In this document: positions 1-5,251 of the stretch, in pieces
Layout of the letters: the number at the start of each line of letters is the position of its first letter
Numbering within the stretch: position 1 is the first letter of the stretch
Source of the DNA: Spirochaetales bacterium
GTDB taxonomy: Bacteria; Spirochaetota; Spirochaetia; SZUA-6; DRHE01
Assembly (NCBI GenBank): GCA_011049745.1
Contig: DRHE01000282.1
Span: 1-5,426 of the forward strand
Length of the DNA: 5,426 bases
Direction of reading: 5' to 3'
Program-made: the position numbers and the translations under genes
Notes under the pieces: generated by a model
Database searches by the model: none
What the model saw: only the letters and a program-made list of their open reading frames with translations
What the model was told of the DNA's origin: nothing

Positions 1-962
1 GCTTTTTTATATAGCGGCTGGTAATCAATGGACTGCCAGCGGTATATCAATACCTTTACAAATACCTCAAAGATAACAAAGGTGGAAACCGGGTTTCCGG
101 GGAGGCCGAATACAAAAGTCTCTCCCTTAGTGCCGAAGAGGGTTGGCTTGCCGGGTTTAAGGGCTATACGGTGAAATTTAATATCAACGCCTTGCTCTTT
201 AAGCACCGAGGGCACAAAGTCGAACTCGCCCATGGAAACTCCTCCGGAGAGCAGCACTATGTCGTTTTCATCCATGGCCTGTGAGATTTTTTCCCTGATC
301 TCTTCAGGCCGGTCGGAAATGGTGCCGTAGTAGCGGTGAGGAGAGCCCACGCTTGCCAGATGGGCCATCAGCTGGTGTCCATTACTGTTGTAAATTTCTC
401 CTGGTTTCAGCTCTTCTCCGGGCATGCGAAGTTCGGTGCCCGTAGTAATAATACCAACAGTGGGTGGAACTGCTACTTTAACTCTGTCCATTCCCAGGGA
501 GGCGAGTATGCCGATATCCTGGACCTTCAACACCCTGGGCTGCAGCACAGCTTCTCCCTTTTTATGGTTTTCACCCTTAAGGATCACATTGCCGTAAGGT
601 TCCTCTTGGATAAGGCTGACGGTTCCATCCTTTTCTGCAGTATATTCCACGCGGATAACTTTGTCAGTTCCCGCGGGCATCATGGCCCCGGTCATGATCC
701 TGGCGCATTCTCCATCTTTTATTTCCCGCAAGGGTATATTGCCGGCTGCAATGGTCTCCACCACCCGAAGGGTTTTGGACTTATCCCCCCGCCTTACTGC
801 GTAGCCGTCCATGGCCGATTTGCTGAAGGGGGGGGAATCTATAGTAGAGCGAATCTCTTGGACCAGCGCCCTGCCCAGGGCATCAGCCAAAGAGACCTCC
901 TCCTGCTGCGGCTGGTGTTTTATATTCCGGATTATTTCAAGCGCCAGATCAGGATCAACCAT
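1..962 (-). CDS. moeA: Molybdopterin molybdotransferase MoeA (3' end cut by window edge)
   Basis: MoeA catalyses metal insertion into adenylylated molybdopterin in the cytoplasm, the last common step of Mo/W cofactor synthesis. My own translation from the ATG at 962 gives 320 uninterrupted codons starting MVDPDLALEIIR. The visible family motifs, in order, are PPFSKSAMDGYAV (the conserved MDGYA loop), MTGAMMPAGTD, TGTEL, YNSN, LLSGGVSMGEFDFV, ALKPGKP and GLPGNPVS. Full-length MoeA is about 400 residues, so only the C-terminal domain (domain IV) is missing, and this is due to the window edge. The start is supported by GGAG at 972-969, six bases upstream of ATG. The gene begins 23 bases after the tupC stop, so it is likely the last visible gene of the tupABC transcript. 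Its position raises the possibility that it serves tungsten cofactor synthesis in particular. That is inference, since no motif separates W-type from Mo-type MoeA by eye. Confidence 0.96.
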   Translation of the reverse strand, partial: MVDPDLALEIIRNIKHQPQQEEVSLADALGRALVQEIRSTIDSPPFSKSAMDGYAVRRGDKSKTLRVVETIAAGNIPLREIKDGECARIMTGAMMPAGTDKVIRVEYTAEKDGTVSLIQEEPYGNVILKGENHKKGEAVLQPRVLKVQDIGILASLGMDRVKVAVPPTVGIITTGTELRMPGEELKPGEIYNSNGHQLMAHLASVGSPHRYYGTISDRPEEIREKISQAMDENDIVLLSGGVSMGEFDFVPSVLKEQGVDIKFHRIALKPGKPTLFGTKGETFVFGLPGNPVSTFVIFEVFVKVLIYRWQSIDYQPLYKK

Positions 963-985
963 TTAATTCTCCTTATTTCAAGTAT

Positions 986-1990
986 CTAGTATAATTTAAC
1001 TGCTGAGGCTTTGAAGGCAAGATAAAATTTCTTTCCTATTTCCACCTGCAGATTATTAATTGAATATTCAGTAATATGAGCCTGCACAATCAATGGGCAC
1101 GCCAGTTCAACCCGGTAGAGATTACCTTCCCGTGTAATATGAGTGACTTTTCCCCTGAAATTGTTCTGAGCGCTGGAGTTGATCTCTCTTTCAGAAAGGA
1201 TTACGTCATTCAAAGGGAGCACTGCCGTGTTAAAGTCTCCTTTCTGCGCCGGACAGTGCAGCAGGTTTTTGCCGCTTGCAAAATAGGTAAATACCTCGTC
1301 CTGTTTTTTTACAAAACCCTTGAAGATATTTACCATGCCGGGGACTATTCTGCCTCTCTTCAAGGTCAGGAGCTCACTTCCCAGCCGGTAGGCAAAGGAG
1401 CGGTTATGGGCGGATACAATTACCGTGGCCCCCCTGTTTTGAAGCTTGAGTATCAGGGCTTCAATCAGCTTTAGAGACTTATTATCCACGTTCGCCGCCG
1501 GTTCATCCAGGAGCAGAACTTCAGGTTCCAGCACTAAAGCCCTGGCTATGGCAACCCTCTGTTTTTCACCTCCGGAAAGTTTATGTGCCTTACGGTTCTC
1601 AAATCCGGAGAGTCCGAGCAGGGTCAGTTTTTCGCTTACCTTCCGGCGGATTACCGGTGCAGCTTCTTTGCGGATCTTCAGGCCGTAAGCGACATTTTGA
1701 AATACCGAGCCGCTGAACAGGAAGGGATCCTGATGGACCAGCACTGAATGGCTGCGCATGCTCCGGTATCCCTTCCCGTTAATTGCCTCTCCCCGGAAAT
1801 CGATTTGCCCCGAGCCGGGCTTAAGCAGGCCGTTGATCAGTTTAAGCAGGGTGGTCTTGCCTGAGCCATTTGGACCGACCAGCAGAGTGACCTGGTTAGC
1901 CTTTAATTCAAGCATTTCTATTCTGAGCGCCTCTTTCTGTTCATAGGAGAAATGGAGATTGCGTATGGAGAATAGAGTTTCAGCGTTCAT
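986..1990 (-). CDS. tupC: Tungstate ABC transporter, ATP-binding subunit TupC
   Basis: This 334-residue cytoplasmic ATPase powers tungstate import with the membrane partner TupB. The nucleotide-binding domain is complete: Walker A GPNGSGKT (39-46), Q-loop Gln87, signature LSGGE (138-142), Walker B VLLLDE (158-163), D-loop Asp169 and switch His195. A linker follows, then a C-terminal domain at about 262-334 (VILSEREINSS..., ending AFKASAVKLY) that looks like a TOBE/Mop oxyanion-binding module. Such domains in ModC-type ATPases can bind the transported oxyanion and inhibit transport. The ATG lies inside the end of tupB (11-base overlap), so translation is probably coupled; I see no strong Shine-Dalgarno sequence. 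The tungstate assignment comes mainly from the adjacent TupA-like binding protein. The ATPase alone could not be told from a molybdate-type subunit. Confidence 0.92.
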   Translation of the reverse strand: MNAETLFSIRNLHFSYEQKEALRIEMLELKANQVTLLVGPNGSGKTTLLKLINGLLKPGSGQIDFRGEAINGKGYRSMRSHSVLVHQDPFLFSGSVFQNVAYGLKIRKEAAPVIRRKVSEKLTLLGLSGFENRKAHKLSGGEKQRVAIARALVLEPEVLLLDEPAANVDNKSLKLIEALILKLQNRGATVIVSAHNRSFAYRLGSELLTLKRGRIVPGMVNIFKGFVKKQDEVFTYFASGKNLLHCPAQKGDFNTAVLPLNDVILSEREINSSAQNNFRGKVTHITREGNLYRVELACPLIVQAHITEYSINNLQVEIGKKFYLAFKASAVKLY

Positions 1991-2666
1991 CTTTTACCAG
2001 CCAATGCAGAATGAGATTAACGGCGAAAGAGATCACCAGCAGGATAAGACCCAGGGCCAGGGCCAGCTCGAATTCTCCCTTGCTGGTTTCCAGGGCAATT
2101 GCAGTAGTCAGGGTACGGGTATACCAGCGGATATTACCGCCGAGCATCATAGATACGCCTACTTCGCCGATAACCCGGCCGAAACCGGCAAGCAGGGCTG
2201 AGAGGATCGCTGTTTTGCCCTCTTTCAGGGTCATTATAAAGATATCCCCGGGATGGGCGCCCAGGGTTGTCAGGGTTTCAGGCAGGCGCCGGTCAATCCT
2301 GCTTATGGCCCCGTAAACCAGGGAGATAATTATGGGAAGCGAAAGCAGGGTCTGGCCGATGATAATGGCTCCGCGGCTGAAGAGCAGCCCCATACCTCCC
2401 AGGGGACCTGAACGGGATATTAAAGAGTAAACGAGCAGGCCGATGACCACAGTTGGTAAAGACATCATGGTGTTCAGGATAATGATTATCACTCTTCTGC
2501 CGGAAAAATCTTTAAAAGCCAGCAGCACTCCCAGGGGCAGGCTGATAAGGGAGCTGATCAGAATAGAAATAGATGAGAGCTGCAGAGAGGTGAAGGCAAT
2601 AAAAAAGACCTCCCGGTTGCCGGAAAGGAGTAGCTGTACTGCCCTGGAGAATGACTGTAATAACAT
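1980..2666 (-). CDS. tupB: Tungstate ABC transporter, membrane permease TupB
   Basis: This 228-residue inner-membrane permease forms the tungstate channel. Hydrophobic segments lie at about residues 22-51, 59-82, 98-120, 153-175 and 202-223, consistent with a five- to six-helix binding-protein-dependent permease. The EAA-type coupling loop that contacts the ATPase is visible at about 129-150 (PETLTTLGAHPGDIFIMTLKEG). Features shared with TupB/WtpB-type permeases include MSLPTVVIGLLVY (68-80) and GRVIGEVGVSMMLGGNIR (163-180). The start ATG is 17 bases past the tupA stop. The ribosome site is poor (a GAG-rich stretch too far upstream), but the in-frame ATG upstream at 2687 runs straight into a stop, so 2666 is the best start. 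The 3' end overlaps tupC by 11 bases. It lies between the binding protein and the ATPase, the usual order in tup operons. Confidence 0.93.
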   Translation of the reverse strand: MLLQSFSRAVQLLLSGNREVFFIAFTSLQLSSISILISSLISLPLGVLLAFKDFSGRRVIIIILNTMMSLPTVVIGLLVYSLISRSGPLGGMGLLFSRGAIIIGQTLLSLPIIISLVYGAISRIDRRLPETLTTLGAHPGDIFIMTLKEGKTAILSALLAGFGRVIGEVGVSMMLGGNIRWYTRTLTTAIALETSKGEFELALALGLILLVISFAVNLILHWLVKDER

Positions 2667-2683
2667 TAGCAGCCGCTATGCTC

Positions 2684-3487
2684 TCATTCTATTGCATCCG
2701 GATAAAAGAGGATCTCCCCCTTTTTCCTGAAGCTGCCGATAATTTTCTGGCCGGCCGGAGCAGTCAGCCACTCAATAAAGCCGGTTGCGCCGTCATAATT
2801 AACATGCGGGTGTTTTTCAGGGTTGACCGCAATGATCCCATAGGGATTGAAAAGCAGGGGGTCTCCTTCAATCAGTACCATTAACTCAATCTTGTCCTGC
2901 AGTGCCAGATAGGTGCCCCGGTCGGTCATGGTATAGGCCTGGAGAGCATCGGCCATGGTAATAACCGCACCCATTCCCTGGCCTGCTTCTTTATACCATT
3001 TTTCTTTTGGGCTGATACCTGCCTGTTGCCAGAGTTCAATTTCCTTTTTATGGGTTCCTGAATCATCACCGCGGGAGATGAAAGAAGATTCTGCCGCTCC
3101 AATAATCTTCAAGGCGCGGGCCGCGCTTTTCTGTGCCTTGATCCCCGCCGGATCATCTGCGGGTCCGATAATTACAAAGTCATTGTGCATAACGTTATAC
3201 CGTTTCACCCCATAGCCCTGCTGTACAAAGAGTTGCTCGGCTTTAAGGGCATGCACCAGCACCAGGTCTACATCACCGCTGCGCCCCAGGGCCAGGGCTT
3301 TACCGGTGCCCACGGCAATAACCTTGATCTTGATACCTGTCAGCTTTTCGAATGAAGGAATCAATACCTCTAACAGGCCGCTGTTTTCCGTACTGGTAGT
3401 AGTGGCCATTTTGAGCTCCCCACTCTGCCCGGCCAATGTGGCTGCTGACAGGACAAGCAGGATCATCAGCAGGTAAAGTTTTTTCAT
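2684..3487 (-). CDS. tupA: Tungstate-binding periplasmic protein TupA
   Basis: This is the extracytoplasmic receptor that captures tungstate and delivers it to TupB. I chose the ATG at 3487 (267 residues, MKKLYLLMILLVLSAATLAG...) over a TTG 30 bases upstream. GGAGG sits five bases before this ATG, and the protein then opens directly with a typical Lys-Lys plus hydrophobic signal peptide. TupA-family motifs are clear: TTTSTENSGLL (29-39) at the start of the mature protein, SRGDDSGTHKKE (138-149), YTMTDRGTYL (185-194) and NPYGIIAVNP (214-223). The Thr/Ser-rich TTTS and SRGDDSGT segments are the oxyanion-binding signatures of this family. They differ from those of ModA, which supports tungstate over molybdate. 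No cysteine is present in the signal region, so it should be a soluble periplasmic protein, not a lipoprotein; cleavage is likely near residue 19 (TLA-GQS). Expression is probably controlled by the riboswitch-like leader directly upstream. Confidence 0.95.
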   Translation of the reverse strand: MKKLYLLMILLVLSAATLAGQSGELKMATTTSTENSGLLEVLIPSFEKLTGIKIKVIAVGTGKALALGRSGDVDLVLVHALKAEQLFVQQGYGVKRYNVMHNDFVIIGPADDPAGIKAQKSAARALKIIGAAESSFISRGDDSGTHKKEIELWQQAGISPKEKWYKEAGQGMGAVITMADALQAYTMTDRGTYLALQDKIELMVLIEGDPLLFNPYGIIAVNPEKHPHVNYDGATGFIEWLTAPAGQKIIGSFRKKGEILFYPDAIE

Positions 3488-3489
3488 TT

Positions 3490-3496
3490 TTCCTCC
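3490..3496 (-). promoter_or_regulatory. Shine-Dalgarno site of tupA
   Basis: On the coding strand this reads GGAGGAA, two bases before the ATG (GGAGG is five bases away). It settles the start at 3487. It is also the target of a possible anti-Shine-Dalgarno segment (UUCCUCU, 3521-3527) in the same leader. Confidence 0.85.
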
Positions 3497-3550
3497 AAAT
3501 AAAATATTTGAAGGCAAGAAAGAGGAATACAGTAAATTCTTCCTCGCCTT
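3490..3550 (-). promoter_or_regulatory. Candidate riboswitch expression platform for tupA
   Basis: Two alternative RNA pairings are visible. In one, AAGGCGAGGAAG (3550-3539, the 3' edge of the aptamer) pairs over 12 positions, including G-U pairs, with CUUUCUUGCCUU (3522-3511). In the other, UUCCUCU (3527-3521) pairs with the tupA Shine-Dalgarno GGAGGAA (3496-3490). The 3' aptamer strand GGCGAGG can also pair with UUUCGCC (3641-3635) to close the aptamer. Aptamer closure would therefore free the anti-Shine-Dalgarno segment to hide the ribosome site (OFF), while an open aptamer would form the upstream hairpin and leave the site exposed (ON). The pairings are read directly; the switching direction is inference. 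The stretch after the 12-bp hairpin (UUCAAAUAUUUU) is a poor U-tract, so translational control seems more likely than termination. Confidence 0.55.
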
Positions 3551-3642
3551 TCCAAAACGGGAGGCATACCTGTTTCCGGATATACCCTATCGGCAAGGCG
3601 CCATACTAATTTTTAAGCTTAGGCGCTTTTGCTCGGCGAAAT
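3541..3642 (-). promoter_or_regulatory. Moco/Tuco-family riboswitch aptamer (MOCO RNA motif)
   Basis: This is a structured leader just upstream of tupA, about 100 nt long. Stem P2 is formed by GCAA..GCGCC (3632-3622) with GGCGC.UUGC (3602-3594). Inside this region sit CCUAAG (3623-3618) and UAUGG (3605-3601), which together are exactly the classic 11-nt GAAA-tetraloop receptor. A second hairpin, GGUAUAUCC (3586-3578) with GGUAUGCC (3570-3563), is capped by a GAAA tetraloop (3576-3573) in the segment CCGGAAACAGG, so the loop and receptor could dock. A third hairpin, GCCUCC[CGUUUU]GGAAAGGC (3565-3546), matches the conserved 3' part of Moco RNAs as I remember it. UUUCGCC/GGCGAGG can close the element, competing for GGC with the third hairpin. 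Moco RNAs are known ahead of Mo/W transport and cofactor genes, and variants have been proposed to sense tungsten cofactor. Placement before a tungstate operon fits. No covariance-model search was possible here. Confidence 0.82.
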
Positions 3643-3643
3643 T

Positions 3644-3669
3644 GTAATTAATTACGCGTAATTAATTAC
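3644..3669. repeat. Perfect 26-bp palindrome, candidate operator of the tup operon
   Basis: The sequence is GTAATTAATTAC, then GC, then GTAATTAATTAC again. Each 12-bp unit is itself a palindrome, so the element is at once a perfect inverted repeat and a direct repeat with 14-bp period, centred between 3656 and 3657. It sits just downstream of the candidate -10 and upstream of the aptamer, where a bound repressor would block initiation or early elongation. The GTAAT/ATTAC arms resemble the half-sites of Fur-superfamily operators (Zur boxes are GTAAT-N-ATTAC), but here the spacer is two bases. A Fur-family gene ends 66 bases upstream. The palindrome is certain; its role as an operator is inference. 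Confidence 0.75.
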
Positions 3670-3675
3670 CGGCAA

Positions 3676-3704
3676 AGGCTATGTTAATCTTTGAGAATTG
3701 TCAA
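3676..3704 (-). promoter_or_regulatory. Candidate sigma-70-type promoter for tupABC-moeA
   Basis: A perfect -35 hexamer TTGACA (3704-3699) is followed after 17 bases by TAGCCT (3681-3676), a weak -10 with three of six consensus matches. Transcription would begin near 3669, at the edge of the 26-bp palindrome, and the transcript would include the whole aptamer. A better -10-like word, TACAAT (3646-3641), lies inside the palindrome, but it has no matching -35 and would start RNA within the aptamer. A weak -10 suits a promoter needing an activator, though read-through from the mod-fur transcript is also possible. Confidence 0.45.
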
Positions 3705-3726
3705 GAAGGAATAATTGTAATCTTTG
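3685..3726. repeat. 9-bp direct repeats flanking the tup -35 region
   Basis: TAATCTTTG occurs at 3685-3693 and again at 3718-3726, with start points 33 bases apart (about three helical turns). The copies bracket the TTGACA hexamer at 3699-3704. This spacing would suit a dimeric activator, but 9-bp matches in AT-rich DNA can arise by chance. Confidence 0.35.
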
Positions 3727-3734
3727 GCCGGTCT

Positions 3735-4178
3735 TTAATTATTAGTCTTTCGATTACTGATCTTTTCTTTTCGTGTGCATGAGCTGCAGAAGCCGTAGAC
3801 AACCAGTTGTTTACCCTTGACCTGTACATCTGCGGGAACCTCTACCCAGGGCAGCTTCTGTTCGGTGAGACAACGCATGCTGCCGCACTCCCGGCAGAGA
3901 AAGTGGGGATGATTACCGGGGCAGCCATACTTTAGCGGCGGGTGAGCGCAAAAACGCCAGGCTCCATCCAGCCCTTGAACCTGGTGAACCAGGCCGCTCT
4001 CAGCAAGAGTGTAGAGAGTACGGTAGATAGTTACCCGGTCAGCCGCCCTGCTCTTTTGCAGCGAAAAGATCTCCCCGGCGGTAAGGGGGCAGGCCTCTTT
4101 GCAGAGCAATTCCAATATTTTCCGGCGTGTTTGAGTAGGGCGTATATTTTTCAGGGTTAGGATTTTTTCTACATTCAT
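3735..4178 (-). CDS. Fur-family metal-responsive transcriptional regulator
   Basis: This 147-residue protein has the normal Fur length. The N-terminal winged helix includes RPTQTRRKILELL (13-25) and the recognition-helix region DRVTIYRTLYTLAESGLV (47-64), a strong Fur-superfamily signature. The C-terminal dimerisation/metal domain has two CXXC pairs, CREC (95-98) and CSSC (131-134), the usual structural zinc site. Possible sensor ligands are Cys86, His90 and His92 (GCPGNHPHF); the usual HHxHF stretch is here NHPHF, and His79 and Cys77 lie nearby. The extra cysteines look more Zur-like than Fur-like, but I cannot assign the metal. The start ATG overlaps the modC stop (ATGA, 4175-4178), so it is translated with the mod transporter and may regulate it or the downstream tup operon. 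Mo/W uptake is usually controlled by ModE-type proteins, so a Fur member here is unexpected. No gene symbol is given because fur, zur and per cannot be told apart. Confidence 0.9.
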   Translation of the reverse strand: MNVEKILTLKNIRPTQTRRKILELLCKEACPLTAGEIFSLQKSRAADRVTIYRTLYTLAESGLVHQVQGLDGAWRFCAHPPLKYGCPGNHPHFLCRECGSMRCLTEQKLPWVEVPADVQVKGKQLVVYGFCSSCTRKEKISNRKTNN

Positions 4179-5251
4179 GATTTTGCATCCAGAATGGTGA
4201 TACTTTCCGGACGTACTGCCAGGCGCACCTTTGCTCCCTCGTTCAAGTCAATATCTGTGTAGGACCTCTGCGGGAATTCCACCTGCCACTGTAGTCCGGC
4301 GGCAGCTACAAAGAGGCTGGTATTGCTGCCCAGGGAGAGTCTTTCCACCACTCTTCCCTCCATAATATTTTGTGCCAACTGGGGATCAACGGGAATATCC
4401 GGGTATAGCAGCTTGATTTGATGGGGGGGGATAAAGATGGAAGCTCCTCCTTCAGCCCGTACCGAGGGAGAAAGCTCTAGCGCGCCCTGCTGCCAGAGAA
4501 ACCAGATACCGCCCTCCTTCTGTTCTACCCGTCCGTGGAGCAGATTGCCCCAGCCCAGGGCGGGCCAGGCTCCTGCTTGAGAGCTTGAGCTCCAGAGATC
4601 ACCAACCGGAATACTTCCGGTGAGGCGCCCATCTTTTATAAAGAAGATGCGGTGGCCCAGGGAGCAGACATCCTCGATATGATGGGTTACGTAGAGCAGC
4701 GGGGTTTGTGTTTCCCGGTGGAGGCGTTTCAGCTCGCGGCGCAGGCTGCGGCGCAGCGGTCCCTCCAGGGTGCTAAAGGGTTCATCCAGCAGCAGCAGGT
4801 CGGGCTCGGTTGCCAGTGCCCTGGCCAGTGCTACCCGCTGCTTCTGCCCGCCGGAGAGCTGTGCCGGGTAGCGCTTTACCAGCTCCTGAAGATGCATTCT
4901 CTCCAGCCAATCCCCGGCCTGCCGGTACCTGTTTTTGCCTGTCAGCCCGTAAGCCACATTTTCCAGGGCAGTGAGGTGAGGAAAGAGGGCCAGATGCTGG
5001 AAAACCAGTCCAATGCGGCGCTCTCCTGGGCGCAGGGTTATGCCGCCGGGTATAGCCACCAGTTTCCTGTTCCCCAGTAACATGCTGCCCCGCACCGGGG
5101 ATTCCAGACCGGCCAGCAGGCGCAGGGTAAGACTTTTCCCCGCGCCGCTGGGCCCGAAAAGCACTCCTATCTCTCTCTCCATGGTAAAATCTACCCGGAG
5201 GTTGAATTGGCCAATTTGATAATTAAAGGATGCCTCAAGCCAGGCGCTCAT
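4175..5251 (-). CDS. modC: Molybdate ABC transporter, ATP-binding subunit ModC
   Basis: This 358-residue cytoplasmic ATPase drives molybdate import through ModB. The ATPase domain has Walker A GPSGAGKS (33-40), Q-loop Gln85 in VFQHLALFPH, signature LSGGQKQRVA (132-141), Walker B LLLLDE (152-157) and switch His190 in VTHHIED. The D-loop reads STLE (160-163) where SALD is the norm, so the conserved Asp is a Glu. A C-terminal extension follows, with a TOBE-like domain at about 290-355 (EGRVVERLSLGSN... ending RLAVRPESITIL). ModC length and architecture fit, and the preceding gene is clearly ModB. The start overlaps the modB end by 17 bases, with GGAG about ten bases ahead of ATG. The 3' end overlaps the Fur-family gene by 4 bases. 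Other oxyanion or sulfate-type CysA ATPases look similar; the ModB neighbour decides the call. Confidence 0.92.
   Translation of the reverse strand: MSAWLEASFNYQIGQFNLRVDFTMEREIGVLFGPSGAGKSLTLRLLAGLESPVRGSMLLGNRKLVAIPGGITLRPGERRIGLVFQHLALFPHLTALENVAYGLTGKNRYRQAGDWLERMHLQELVKRYPAQLSGGQKQRVALARALATEPDLLLLDEPFSTLEGPLRRSLRRELKRLHRETQTPLLYVTHHIEDVCSLGHRIFFIKDGRLTGSIPVGDLWSSSSQAGAWPALGWGNLLHGRVEQKEGGIWFLWQQGALELSPSVRAEGGASIFIPPHQIKLLYPDIPVDPQLAQNIMEGRVVERLSLGSNTSLFVAAAGLQWQVEFPQRSYTDIDLNEGAKVRLAVRPESITILDAKS

Noticed and set aside
336..989. 217-codon plus-strand reading frame opposite moeA
   Set aside because: It is antisense to a clearly conserved MoeA sequence, has low-complexity composition and no family motifs. 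Other plus-strand frames in the window are rejected on the same grounds.
3488..3517. Longer tupA start at TTG 3517, adding MPSNILFGGK
   Set aside because: It uses a TTG with no ribosome site, reads through the good GGAGG, and places ten residues before a normal signal peptide.
3500..3550. Intrinsic terminator in the tup leader (12-bp hairpin 3550-3539/3522-3511)
   Set aside because: The following bases UUCAAAUAUUUU are not a continuous U-tract and the loop is 16 nt; kept as a possible antisequestor hairpin instead.
3300..3596. 98-codon minus-strand reading frame across the leader and the tupA start
   Set aside because: It runs out of frame through tupA's signal peptide and binding motif and begins inside the aptamer with no ribosome site; no recognisable protein features.
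3641..3646. TACAAT as the tup -10 box
   Set aside because: No acceptable -35 lies 16-18 bases upstream, and transcription would begin inside the aptamer's closing strand.
3736..3744. TAATTATTA at the 3' end of the Fur-like gene as a second Fur-type box
   Set aside because: Only a 4-1-4 AT-rich match overlapping the stop codon; too short and too likely by chance.
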